Positions 9,991-20,326 of a DNA stretch of 40,735 nt are shown here, in pieces; position 1 is the first letter of the stretch; every line of letters begins with the position of its first letter. This DNA is from Cladosporium sp. IMV 00045 (taxonomy: Eukaryota > Ascomycota > Dothideomycetes > Cladosporiales > Cladosporiaceae), in contig MSJI02000787.1 in NCBI GenBank assembly GCA_001931905.2, positions 1 through 40,735 of the forward strand, written 5' to 3'. Under the pieces are notes generated by a model. It did not search any database. It had not been told where the DNA came from and was given only the letters and a program-made list of their open reading frames with translations. The position numbers were made by a program, and so were the translations under genes.

Positions 9991-12161
9991 ACTGAAGAGG
10001 ACTGAGGAGATGATATGGAAGAGGTATAGGAGTATGTCGACTTCAGGCAATGAGCAGGACAAGGCAAGGCTTTTATCTCCTACCGTTGCGATTAATATCT
10101 GAGGCCTAGTCGTCTTACCTGACGCTGCATGGATTTCTTACGTGCGTAAAACAGGCAGCCATTGCACTCAGATTGATCTCATCCTGGTAGAAAAGATATT
10201 GACGAGAGAACAACGCGAAGATTAGATTGCCCTTGAACGGAGGAGGTTGTCGAAATCCACAGATGGTCCTGCGGCTGAAGAGTCGTGCCTCGAGACGAGG
10301 AGCCGCAGGATTCTCGAATCCTTCAGCCTTGGTATCATTCCTCAAGCAAATGTTGTCAGCACCGAAACAATTGCTACATCGGCGCCGGGGGTGAGTCAGG
10401 GCCGTTGTATATTATTGTTATTACTGCAGCAATATGCCGAACTTGTGGTAGTGATCGAATTGATTGACGAGAAGATGGCATCCATCTCATGTTGGCTGAT
10501 GTTGTAACTCAGGCGACTCCAGGTATGATCTAGTGAGTGTACTTATCGGGACCTGATCTAAACATCTGAGCTTGCTTATACTGCCAATTGCAATGATTTC
10601 AAAGGATTTCTGACACCTGGAAATCACCTTGTCCTATTAAGGCCGTCGCAGACCAACAAGACATTCCAACCATTGGCTCAATTCACCCCTTGGTATCACT
10701 GACCTCTCTCTTACAGTACGGGTCGAATGTTTCGCACAGCCTGATTCGCCGCATTTCTAGTGGTTAGACATGCTTGGCAATACCAAAGATGCAATTGTGC
10801 CTGAACGCACTCGCACCCATACCTCTGCTTCGGTATACAACGGCCTACACCGCTCGCCGGCTATCCTGAATGCACAGCAGCATCGGGCTAGCACAATCGC
10901 AATTCCCGAGAACTCCGCACTTGAAGTGCATCGTAATTGATCAATAGCTCCAGCATGCACCCATGATTGGTTATTGAGTGCATATATATTGTCGCACAGA
11001 GTCGCCGGTCATCGCATGCGTGAGGGGAAGAGGTCGTGGGTGGTCAGACACATGACCGAAGTCCTTCTCGCCAGCTCCCAATCGTCATGCACGTTGATAC
11101 CAGCCAAACCACAGAAGCCATGGAACAATGCTGATGATGCTGCTCGCTGTTAAAGGCGGGAAGTATTTGGAAGGTCCCTGTAGCCTGTGCTCCCAAAGTT
11201 GCGACTAAGATCTTCGAAGTTGAACGGTCATGATGCTCCAACGATGATACGACGTTTCGTAGGGCGCCGGAATCGTGCCCGATGGCTCTTCACCAATGGA
11301 ATGCATGTGAAGATGTTCCCTGTATATGAAACAATCAAGAGGTGAGGTGGTGAGGTGTGCATTTCCGCGACGCTCCGCGGCTGCAGTCTGGTCTGGCCCA
11401 TAGTCATGATGAGGTAAAGCCGTTGGCCTTGGAGTGTATCGCAACGGAGATCAGCATGAACTTGTCCGATCTCAGCGTGAAATGCACCTTATCACACGGA
11501 CCAGGAAGATTAAGCTCCAGGCCAGCTCCGATAGCTCTACACCAAATGACTCTAAAATGCTTGACAACGCCTTACGATCCTGAACTTGGGGGTGGCGTTG
11601 GGCTGCATGACGACTTGATTTTGTTCATATGTGACGCCGACTCGACCGCGACTAGTCTCCTCTGTTGATGACATTTTTGAGCTTCCTGCATCAGGTAGGA
11701 ATGCAGCTGTGCGAGAGTTCTCGCTATCATGATAATCCAGGCAGCGTACACTGCTTCTTATCGCATGAAAATGCATTTGTCAAAGGTCAACTCAAACCTC
11801 GTCACGATATCGCGCTCGCTTCGGAGCGACGGCGATAGTCCCGGTATGGACGGAGGATGAATTGTGTACATTTGGCGTCGCTTTGGTAGATCCCAAGCCC
11901 CCGGCGGACGAATGCCGCCAACGCCCGGACACACCTTGATTGAACTCAGAAGAGGCTCGCTCAGTCGGTGAGATTACACGTCATACGCGTGTCTTACAGA
12001 TGCAATTTATCATCAATCTACCAATGGAAGGATGTTGGAGGGTACTTGAGCGGTATATGTAGAGCTCTCGTGACCCCATTGCTTCTCAGAACGTTCTATC
12101 ACACCACTACATCTCTTACGCTGAAGGCCTGTTCCTTGTTGCACAAGATACACCAGCAACA
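9991..12161. other. 2.2 kb gene-poor stretch upstream of the opsin
   Basis: Only short, mutually overlapping frames occur, none with a recognisable motif or a convincing spliced structure. Base composition is ordinary and not RIP-like. It must hold the promoters of the DUF2855 gene (left) and of the opsin (right). A non-coding RNA or a small spliced gene cannot be ruled out by eye. Confidence 0.4.
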
Positions 12162-13209
12162 ATGGTCAACCAAGCACTTAACGTCAATGGTATGATTCCC
12201 TCATGATATACGCGGACCGCAAGCACGGCTAACACAATTACTTTAGACGACTCTGTCAGCAACTCTTCGGCTGACATTGCCATTACGACGCATGGTTCAG
12301 ACTGGTACTGGGCCGCTTGCGCCGTGATGATTGCCAGCACGATTGCGTTCTGTGGCCTTGCCCAGACCAAACCTCGCCAGAAGCGCATATTTCACTACAT
12401 CACCGCTGCCATCACCATGGTCGCTGCAGTCGCTTATTTCACCATGGCTTCGCACTTGGGCTGGACCGGTATCCCGGTCGAATTTCAACGCTCAGCATCT
12501 ACTGTCCGTGGTGTCAACCGCGAAATCTACTATGTCCGGTATGTTCACCGTGAATCGTACTTTTGAGACTTGGGGCTAACTTCTTTCCAGCTACATTGAT
12601 TGGTTCATTACCACGCCTCTTCTGCTGCTTGACCTGATGCTCACAGCCGGTATGCCCTGGCCCTCCATCTTGTTCGTGATCCTTGTCGACTGGGTCATGA
12701 TCGTGACCGGTCTCGTCGGTGCCCTTGTCAGGACGTCGTACAAGTGGGGTTTCTATGTCTTCGGCTGCGTCGCTCTGTTCTACATTCTCTACCAGCTCGT
12801 CTGGGAAGCCCGCAGGCACGCCAACGCTATGGGCAATGAGGTCGGCAAGACTTTCCTCCAATGCGGAACCTTGACCGCTGTGCTGTGGACTCTGTATCCC
12901 ATCGCCTGGGGAGTTAGTGAGGGCGCTAATGTCATTGCCCCCGACTCCGAGGCCGCATTCTACGGTGTTTTGGACGTCCTAGCTAAGCCTGTCTTCGGCG
13001 CTCTTCTCATCTGGGGTCACCGCAACATTGACCCTGGCAGGCTTGGATTGCACATTCACGACTACACGGAGAAGGATGTTCAGTTTGAGGACAAGAAGAA
13101 ACACGTCACTGATGAGGAGGCCGCTGCAGACCGCACTGCTGCTGGTGGTCTTCCGGGCGCCACCAATGGCACCAACGGCATCAATGGCACCAATGGCCAC
13201 GCTGCCTAA
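12162..13209 (+). CDS. Microbial (type I) rhodopsin, fungal proton-pump type
   Basis: A seven-helix retinal protein of the fungal opsin family (Leptosphaeria rhodopsin/CarO group). Exons are 12162-12189, 12247-12538 and 12591-13209 (312 aa), with introns of 57 and 52 nt, both GT..AG. The retinal Schiff-base lysine is K239 in LDVLAKPVFG, with the counter-ion equivalent of bacteriorhodopsin D212 at D235. The helix C motif RYIDWFITTPLLLLD supplies R107, proton acceptor D110, T114 and proton donor D121, the full D-T-D set of outward proton pumps. SEG in helix F/G (E217) matches the proton-release Glu region. The C-terminal tail is hydrophilic and ends in an Asn-Gly-Thr repeat (TNGTNGINGTNGHAA). 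Expected location is the plasma membrane; light-driven pumping is inferred from residues. Confidence 0.95.
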
Positions 13210-14250
13210 GCGCATGCAGTTCATCAACAGAATCTAAAGCTCTTCTGATGGCTTAACCATATTCCCGTGGCCCCTGGATGATGTTATTTCTAGAAATGGT
13301 CTACCGGCCCCAATTTAGCACGACACAGCTTTGCAATACGACAATACCATTTCAGCAACGGCCTTCAGCGCGCATCCAGCGCGCAAATCCACGTATACGG
13401 CTTTGCAACATTACGAATATACCTCTTTAGCAACGATGAGCGACGTCTATTTCTGGATTTCTGTTCTTGATGACCACAATCCTCTTTAAAATATGTACAA
13501 ATCGTAATATTGCTTTCGTTTCATGCCTTCCTTCCGTATTCCTGTCACAAATTTATCGATTCTAATTTGAGTCTGTTTACTAAAGAAGCCTTAAATTGAC
13601 TTATGATGATCTCGCATATAGTACTATATATCGAAATCTTTTCCCCATCTTATCATTACTTGTTTGTCACCGGAATAGAGTAATGAAGATTAGTCTACTA
13701 ACAAGATTATCATGTAATAGGGATGGTAGCTTTTTGCATTAAGGATCTCCGTAATGGGTATGCTCCTATTACTAGCTCTAATACGCTAGTATGGGTCTAA
13801 GTGCCATTAATAGAGGCAGCATGGAGAAGACAGGACCTTACGGATGACAACAATTATAGATGCTAGTATAGAGAGCTTCGATTTGTTATGAGGGCCGGAG
13901 TGCCACGGAGAGAGGCGTCACAATGAAGACTGTAACTCACAAGTGGAACAATCAAGTGGGTTAGTATCATCGCGCTCAGCATATAGGGGTTGAGACCACG
14001 CTGTGGAGAAAACCCTTTTTGATGTGTGTCATGCTAAGTATACAAGTTGGCTGCTTCTGTCCGTGAGGCAGCATCATTCAATCATTCAATCGTCCATTCA
14101 TGTAATGCATTCATCGCATTCATCAATTGCCCAAACCCTGTGATTTTCGTAACCCAAGAAACAAAGGAAACTGCATTCAAAACACATTCAGTGTTCTGAT
14201 TCCACCCTTCGCTCGCATGAAAACGGGTTGAGACCGTTCTAAGCAGACTC
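13210..14250. other. AT-rich intergenic region between opsin and Arb2-domain gene
   Basis: These 1.04 kb lie between two convergent genes. The part from about 13440 to 13800 is AT-rich. No gene is seen; short frames have no motif. An imperfect CATTCA repeat sits at 14072-14129. Confidence 0.4.
14072..14129. repeat. Imperfect CATTCA/CATTCAAT simple repeat
   Basis: CATTCA occurs six times in 58 bases with short irregular spacers (CATTCAAT, CATTCATG, CATTCATC and similar). It lies beyond the 3' end of the Arb2-domain gene. It is probably slippage-derived; no function is implied. Confidence 0.7.
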
Positions 14251-15936
14251 TCACTTCATCTTACACTCGAAGAAGCCGACGACATCGTCCACAACGGCCG
14301 GGAAGACCATCTCCGCGATTTCCTCGACGCCAGCGCTGTAGGTGGAAGCGTTGACTGGGTCTTGCATGTATGGATACGGCTTAAACGGATCCTCGGGGGC
14401 GTCAGAAGCATCGGTAGGGTCGGTCGCGTCGTTAGCATTGATGGGGTCGGTTGCGTCGTTGAGATCGATGGGGTCGGTAGGGTCGGTAGGGTCGGTAGAT
14501 TCGGTAGCGTTGGCAGCATCGGTAGTGCTAATGCCGAACGGGTCGTCATCCTCGGCCTTCTCACGGGGGTCGTTTTCGAGGCGGCGAGTCAGAGGAGAAG
14601 GCAGCATGGGGTTGACGATCTCTCTGGTCCTCCTGTGCCTGATTCTCGGGACGTGGGCCGGCGGATCGATAGGTGGGCGATCGGCACCAGCAGCCGAAGG
14701 GAAGTAGAACTCCCTATCGAACTCCGGGCGGTCGGTGGCCACCGGAAAATCTGGGACAACGGGACCTTCCTCGGCAAGCTCGCGCTCCACCTCAAAGTAT
14801 CTCTCCTCGCGGTAGATCCTCATGTATGTCTCGAGGTCGGAAGGCTGTGCGGGCGTGATGCACGGATCAGTGCGAATGCCTGTGATGGCTGAGTTGCGGA
14901 TGACGGGGTCTTGGTGTCTCCTGCCTAGCGGCCTCTGGACGTCGATCGGCTGCGACGGGAACGTCTCTGCATGCTTCAGGAGAAAGCCTTTCGGCTCCTG
15001 CGATGCGACCCAAGCACGCGCATGCTTGCGCAGGAAGTGCTGAAGACGTGGGGTTTCGACTGCTTCGAAGTCATGGCTCGACTCAAGTAGGGCGATTGCG
15101 GTGAGCTGCTTGTAGATGATGGGATTCGGGTACTTGGCGAGTTTGTGGTTGAGGTGGGACAGGAGCGTGTAAGCGCCGTCGCCAATGGCGGTGATGTAGA
15201 GACGAGCTTTCTTCGGGACGAGCGAGCGTAGGTGCACGTGCAGGAAAGTTGTCACATGATCCAAAGGCTGCTCGTGGCCAGGCACCTTGTTATGTGCGGT
15301 GATGGCGTAGGTGTCCATGAAGGCGTTCGGACGCGGGCGGTTGCGCCAGGCAGAGTGGCTGAAGCACCTCCTCTCCTTGTTGGACCAGAGCAGCTCCCCT
15401 GGGTTGAGGATGATGATGCCCGGCTGCCCAGAGACTGAGCCGTGGATGCGAACGTTAGCGGCCATAGAGCGAAGCGATTTGACAGTACCAACCGCGGTTC
15501 CCTTGTTGATACCACCCTCCGTTTTGGTTGTCTTCCAGGACCAGATCCCGAGTTCCTGGCTCGAGTCGCCAATGATGATGAAGATTTGCTTCTTGCTGGA
15601 CAGCCTCTGCATGTCAGAAGCCAGGATGCGCACGCTTGACTTCTTGGAGGGCTTCGCGGGGTCAGTGTATGCTTTCTTGTCATCCTGGTGGAGGTAGTAG
15701 GGCAGAAGATCTAGGTCTTCGAGCTCCTTCAACACGTCTCCCTGGATGGCGTCCTTGACAGCTTGGGCGAGCTGTGAGTTTGTCGCGTCATCCTGGAAGG
15801 CCTTGTAGTCGATGAAGGAGTCCGGGTCGTTGGCCTTCACATACTGTCCAAGGTCGTTGCGCGCGATGCCGAGCGCAGCGAGGCCAGTCGGGAACTGCAC
15901 CTCGCTGGGTGGGCTTTCAGTCGTACGTCGGAACAT
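14251..15936 (-). CDS. Arb2-domain protein with Asp-Pro-rich repeat tail
   Basis: The frame encodes 561 aa. Residues 1-265 match the Arb2-domain family of filamentous fungi, named after the fission yeast argonaute-binding protein Arb2 and related to the C-terminal part of HDA1-type deacetylases. Diagnostic stretches are the MFRRT start, IIILNPGELLW (about 174-184), SHSAWRNRP (about 194-201), NKVPGHEQ (216-223) and ITAIGDGAYTLL (248-259). The start at MFRR agrees with family members. From about residue 380 the protein is acidic and Pro-rich, and about 470-515 is a repeat of DPT/DAT/DPI units encoded by a short tandem DNA repeat. The end is GFFECKMK. Whether it takes part in RNA silencing or heterochromatin is unknown; stand-alone Arb2 proteins in these fungi are mostly uncharacterised. 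Confidence 0.82.
   Translation of the reverse strand: MFRRTTESPPSEVQFPTGLAALGIARNDLGQYVKANDPDSFIDYKAFQDDATNSQLAQAVKDAIQGDVLKELEDLDLLPYYLHQDDKKAYTDPAKPSKKSSVRILASDMQRLSSKKQIFIIIGDSSQELGIWSWKTTKTEGGINKGTAVGTVKSLRSMAANVRIHGSVSGQPGIIILNPGELLWSNKERRCFSHSAWRNRPRPNAFMDTYAITAHNKVPGHEQPLDHVTTFLHVHLRSLVPKKARLYITAIGDGAYTLLSHLNHKLAKYPNPIIYKQLTAIALLESSHDFEAVETPRLQHFLRKHARAWVASQEPKGFLLKHAETFPSQPIDVQRPLGRRHQDPVIRNSAITGIRTDPCITPAQPSDLETYMRIYREERYFEVERELAEEGPVVPDFPVATDRPEFDREFYFPSAAGADRPPIDPPAHVPRIRHRRTREIVNPMLPSPLTRRLENDPREKAEDDDPFGISTTDAANATESTDPTDPTDPIDLNDATDPINANDATDPTDASDAPEDPFKPYPYMQDPVNASTYSAGVEEIAEMVFPAVVDDVVGFFECKMK
14411..14524. repeat. Coding tandem repeat (GGGTCGGTA-like units)
   Basis: Nine- and related 12-15-base units around GGGTCGGTA recur through this stretch and encode the Asp-Pro-Thr repeats in the tail of the Arb2-domain protein (minus strand). 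All unit lengths are multiples of three, so copy changes keep the frame. Copy number is likely to vary between strains. Confidence 0.75.
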
Positions 15937-16521
15937 ACTTCCAAAAGCGCGCCTAAGTACTGTGTCAGTTTGTCAATCGTGCGAAAGAATGGCTTCAGAA
16001 TGATTTGGGTAGCGGCAAGCTGCTTGGTAGAGAGAAGTGAAGGAGAGAGCGCGAGGTGTGAAGAGTTATATTACGTGCGCGGTGCCTGGGTTGCCAAGGC
16101 AGCAAGTGCGTGCTTGCAGATGAGGAAGGCACGACCACGTTAGTTCTGTCATGTGAAAGTAGGTCGGAGAGGGAGAAGCAGTGCATGTGAACATTGAGAG
16201 CAGTTGGAAAATTAGAACAATGTGAAGGAAGTACTTCTCGGCATTGCTGGGTGCGTATCGGGGGACCTCACTCCACCCTTGATGGTCTTACAAAGGCGCG
16301 TGCGCAAGTACGCAACAGAGCGGGTCCCAATGATCTTGTCCTTCAATGTCCAAAAGATCCGGCGCACTCACTGTGCACACCGACACCATCTACCATGCCT
16401 ATGCCCATGCCCATGCGGTTGGACTGGCCCGCCAACCTATGATTCGCCTTGAACGCCGCCTGATGCTCTTTTTTGACCCATAAATTTTGTACAATATCCT
16501 ACAAATGCAATGCCTGGACTT
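15937..16521. other. Promoter of the Arb2-domain gene and 3' flank of uS14m
   Basis: No gene is seen in this 585-bp gap between two minus-strand genes. It holds the promoter of the Arb2-domain gene and the 3' end of the ribosomal protein gene. A small repeat of ATGCCC occurs near 16394-16418. Confidence 0.4.
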
Positions 16522-17017
16522 TTACCAGCTTGCCTTCTTCACACCGGGGATGTTGCCCGCGAGAGCGTTCAAACGGAATTGGAACTGTTCGCAATTGTCA
16601 GCATCCGCCTCTCCCGCTCGATTTCTGTCGCAAGAGTACTTACTCGTGCCATGCGGAAGTCTCTGAAAACACCCTTTCCTCTCGCGCCCATGATGCAGCG
16701 GTTTTTTATCTGCGTAGGACGGGTGTAGGCGTGCATCTGGCTCAGCTGGAGTTGCGCCTGCGCGCGAGTGCGCTGGGGGAGAGAAGTGTTGCGAATAACA
16801 TAGCGAAGAGCTTGTCTGTTTGCAACCAACAGTCAGCATTTGAAAGAGGCGGGATGTTTGATGCACAGTGTCTAGCGCATTGCGGCGGCTAGGACATGAA
16901 GGAGGCGTACCTCTCCGGCTCGTGCTGCTCGAAGACCTTGCGCTTGGTGTGGTCGCGGATGTTCAAAACGTGGACGAAACAGCCCAGATCGAGCTTCTTG
17001 GGTCGGAATTGCGCCAT
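16522..17017 (-). CDS. MRP2: Mitochondrial small-subunit ribosomal protein uS14m (MRP2/RPS14 type)
   Basis: This is a component of the mitochondrial ribosome small subunit. Exons on the minus strand are 17017-16911, 16815-16644 and 16584-16522, giving 113 aa, close to the usual length. Both introns (95 and 59 nt) are GT..AG; the second starts GTAAGT. The protein begins MAQFRPKKLDLGCF and reads through RDHTKRKVFEQHEPER, then RALxQ-type S14 motifs such as RYVIRNTSLPQRTRAQAQL, CIMGARGKGVFRDFRMAR and the end NIPGVKKASW. That ending and the S14 core (NRCxxxGxxxxxxxxFRxxR) identify uS14. The start ATG is in a good context (CAACCATGG). It is divergently paired with the UFL1-like gene across 316 bp. 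Confidence 0.94.
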
Positions 17018-17333
17018 GGTTGCGGTGATATCGGGTATGCGTACTGTATGAAGATGCCGTGAAGTTCAAAGTTGCAGTCGCCGCCAGCGAAGCGCCAAGA
17101 GATCGATGGTATGGAGAGCGAGCAAGCGGCGAACTGGGAACAGCGCGGTGTGGAACCTTCGCGGAGTTTGAGATGCGACAGACTATACCAAGAACCGCCC
17201 TACGGAATCAGAAAGAAAGATAACTTGAGACAAACACTCATTCTTGTACCTGACTCGAACATTTGCGCGCAACCTTTCCTAAGAGTTTCAGTGAGTGCAG
17301 GCTGCTGGCCAAGCAAACAAAGCAGCCTGCCAC
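17018..17333. promoter_or_regulatory. Shared divergent promoter, uS14m / UFL1-like
   Basis: The start codons of two head-to-head genes are 316 bp apart, so the two probably share this promoter. No TATA box stands out. The region was not resolvable into individual sites by eye. Confidence 0.5.
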
Positions 17334-19121
17334 ATGGCGCCCATTTTCGCCTCGCTCGATATTGCGGCGATTGTCGCAGCGTTTCCACCACCAGAGCCCA
17401 CAAAAGGACAGGCATCTTTGGTGCGGAGTGCATCAGGCGAGAAACTCTACAACTCCCAAAAAGTACTTACCCGCTTCGAGGAGTTACTGGAAACGAGTCA
17501 GGAACGCATTCCAATAGGCAACCTTGCATCGATACTGGGGATACGGGAGACAGACTGGCTACTTGCGCCTTACCACGGACCCCTTTCATATAGCCGAGAT
17601 GGCCGCACATTAATCCCCAATATTGAGCTTCGCAAGATACTGGATTCGCTGGTCGAAGCCACAAGTCAAGGATTCATCGACACGTCAAATTGGAGCGCGG
17701 AACATGACATCCACAAAGACTCGTTGCAGTCAGCGCTTGATCGCGAAGCGCAGCTATATGGCACGGAAGATATTCAATGTCACTCGCCGCGGCCAGGGAA
17801 ACGCTACATGTTTCGACAAGATAATCTGGGATCGACGAAGCGCGCTGTTATTGATGCGATCGAGGATGTGCGGCCGGAGAAATGCGACCTTTCATCGCGA
17901 TTACCACATATTCCGGTCGACTTCTTGGACTGGACTACGAGAACCGTAGCCCGCTCAGAAAATTTGGACGGCAGCATAGACCTCACCAACGGCAAAGTCA
18001 TTTTCACACCGAATGAATATCATTCAGCACACCAGCAGAAGCTCGAGGAGACCCACAAGAAGCAGATAGAACAGGCTCTTGAGGATGCGGAAAGCCACGG
18101 CTTCACTCATATTGCCAATGCCGACGACCAAGGCATTAGATCGGGAGTGAGCGCTATAATCTCTCACCCGGACGTTGCTGGCAAGCTTCGTGTTCTGGAT
18201 CTTGACGACGAGTCAGTGGTGGTAGCATCACGTACATCCTTCGACAAGGCTTTGGGAGATTTGACAGATGCTGCAGTGAAACAGACCACCTTGCTCTGGA
18301 ACCAAAATTCAGACGAGCCTCCCTCAGACGCTCAGATTCTTTCCAACTTGGCTGCGACAAAACCTCTCGCGACTCACATCCTCAACAGCCACCACCGCAT
18401 CACCATCACCTCTGCCGTTCATACAACCTTCTCCACCCTCTCCGCCACAGACAGATTCGATTTTGTTGAGGCGGCGCAGCTGCGCATCCTCGCCCCGATC
18501 AAGCTGTATGGGGCATCCCTGGATACGGTGTCTGACGATGCACTCAAAACGCGCCTTGACACATACACTACTGAAATCCTCAGAACGGACATCCTGCCCT
18601 CCGCCGTTCAACATCTTCGCATTTCGAATCACCTCCAGCGGGACAAGTCTCGCAACAAAGATATGGAGAAATTCTCCGTAGCCATCTCGTCCGCCCAAAG
18701 CCTATCTGATCTTACCTCTTCATCCGCCAAACTATGCCGGAAGCAGAAAATCGATGCCCCCTCAGCTGCGCAGCTGAAAGAAGCCAAGCTGCAGGCCATC
18801 GGTCAGAAGTTGGAGAGCATGAACCGGAAGCGACCAGCGATGCGTGGGTCTGACGTGCTTCAGAACACTCTCTGGATTCTTCTCTGCGCAGCTATTCATC
18901 AGGACGCAGAGCGCGATGTTCTGTTCGTGAGCTCAGGCAAAGACACCACACGTATGATCAAATTCTACCAAAGTCTCCCAGGCAGCGACGATGACAACGG
19001 GCAGAAACTGGGAATTTGGAAGGATAAGCTGAAGTCAGGGCAAGCCGGCGACTGGGATATCGAAGAGATGAAGGAAGCGGCGGAGCAGGCAGTGGAGAGC
19101 ATGAGCGTAGACGAAAAGTGA
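17334..19121 (+). CDS. UFL1-like protein (putative E3 UFM1-protein ligase homologue)
   Basis: An intronless frame of 595 aa begins MAPIFASLDIAAIVAAF; the open frame extends upstream only to a non-ATG codon. Several stretches recall UFL1, the E3 of the ubiquitin-like modifier UFM1: an N-terminal winged-helix-like part (ERIPIGNLASILGI, then SLVEATSQGFID), the segment IPVDFLDW followed by GSIDLTNGKVIFTPNEYHSAH, and a C-terminal helical region (LQNTLWILLCAAI, DTTRMIKFYQSLPG). The order of these blocks is that of UFL1, but the protein is shorter than the roughly 790-residue animal form and lacks its central Lys-rich insert. UFL1 acts at the ER membrane with DDRGK1. The match was made by eye and is remote, so another all-helical winged-helix family remains possible. 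Many fungi lack UFM1 itself. Confidence 0.6.
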   Translation: MAPIFASLDIAAIVAAFPPPEPTKGQASLVRSASGEKLYNSQKVLTRFEELLETSQERIPIGNLASILGIRETDWLLAPYHGPLSYSRDGRTLIPNIELRKILDSLVEATSQGFIDTSNWSAEHDIHKDSLQSALDREAQLYGTEDIQCHSPRPGKRYMFRQDNLGSTKRAVIDAIEDVRPEKCDLSSRLPHIPVDFLDWTTRTVARSENLDGSIDLTNGKVIFTPNEYHSAHQQKLEETHKKQIEQALEDAESHGFTHIANADDQGIRSGVSAIISHPDVAGKLRVLDLDDESVVVASRTSFDKALGDLTDAAVKQTTLLWNQNSDEPPSDAQILSNLAATKPLATHILNSHHRITITSAVHTTFSTLSATDRFDFVEAAQLRILAPIKLYGASLDTVSDDALKTRLDTYTTEILRTDILPSAVQHLRISNHLQRDKSRNKDMEKFSVAISSAQSLSDLTSSSAKLCRKQKIDAPSAAQLKEAKLQAIGQKLESMNRKRPAMRGSDVLQNTLWILLCAAIHQDAERDVLFVSSGKDTTRMIKFYQSLPGSDDDNGQKLGIWKDKLKSGQAGDWDIEEMKEAAEQAVESMSVDEK

Positions 19122-20326
19122 GATTGCTGCTGAGCTATTTGACGTCGGCATACTTCGGCGCCGTCCATTTTATTGCTTCACGAGGCGGCGAAGCAGAATT
19201 CGCAAGTCGGCGCCGACTGCTGACGGTGGCATGAATTGGAAATGTAAAATCAGGCGGCAAGGCAACTATACATCGGCTGGCAGATGCGTCAGCACTGCCG
19301 ACATACCCAAAATGGTCCGGATTGGAGGGACAGCGTTGCAGCGAGCGGCCATGATGATTGAATGTATTGAGATACCTTACGAGAAAAAGATATGAGCTTT
19401 CACGATGGAAGACGAATGCAGCAAATCGCGTGCCAGCGCACGCAGCGGACATTCAGCATGGCCGCCGGCGTACCGAAAATGCAACCTCGTAAACGCCAAT
19501 GACGAGGGATGAGGCTTGATGACTTGCAGAGGCGAAATTGTACGCATATATTGTTCAGTCGTATGAGTGTGTCAAAGGGTCTGCTCAGCAGCTGAACAGA
19601 CTCTCGACCGTATGTCATCAAATCTCCGCCGTCAAGCGAAAACAGCCGGATGTGAGACGTCAGCGGCTAAGCCTTGCGCATCGCATCGCCTGTCAAGAAA
19701 GCAAAACATCTACATTTAATAGAGCTTAGGGGATGATAATCATGTCAGGCCCTTGTATCGCAAGGCGCGTGATAGATAGAGGAAGTGGATATGCCTCTTC
19801 GGCTCCCCGCAAGCGCGGCCACTATATGCAGATCAACCATGCAGGCTTCGCGAAGCCGACCACTCACACCCTCTCCCTCACCTGCGCCTCAGCTGATTGC
19901 CGTAAATAGCACCAAGGCCATCCGAAGCCACCATCCCAAATCCAGATCCTGGACCTCGTTTCTGGAAAGCAGATCGATACTCCTGCGGCGAGCCCGGCGG
20001 ACAATCCTCCCCATTATGCTTCTGGCAATGCGACGGCCTGGCGCAGGCTGCTGTAAGACCTGAGCCATGCCTCGTCCTCGTGGGAAGGCAAGCCCGTATT
20101 CGCCGGTGAGCTGGCTGCGGTGCTGCGGTGCGCCGATGAGAGAGGATGCGAGTTGCATGCGTGATGCCCGGGGTGCTGTGCTCAAAAGAACGTGGCGCCC
20201 ACTCCTCGCTCGCGTGCGTTGTTGTTGCTTGCTTCTGTGCTCGTCGCCCTGCACTATTATTGATTGACTTCCACCCGCCCCTTGCTCGCCTATCCCTGTT
20301 GAGAAATTGTGTTTCAGGAAAACAAC
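19122..20326. other. Intergenic region and leader of the DHA1 transporter
   Basis: No gene is supported. Frames of 160-166 codons on the minus strand (19878-20378) overlap the transporter start, are Arg/Pro-rich and look like shadows. TTTCAG at 20311-20317 just before the transporter ATG, with TGATTGAC about 50 bases upstream, could be the end of a 5' leader intron. A 66-codon upstream frame at 20067-20267 would lie in the leader if transcription starts far upstream. Confidence 0.4.

Noticed and set aside
9991..10062. Longer DUF2855 start
   Set aside because: The upstream codon is TTG, not ATG. The first ATG at 9990 gives the usual family N-terminus.
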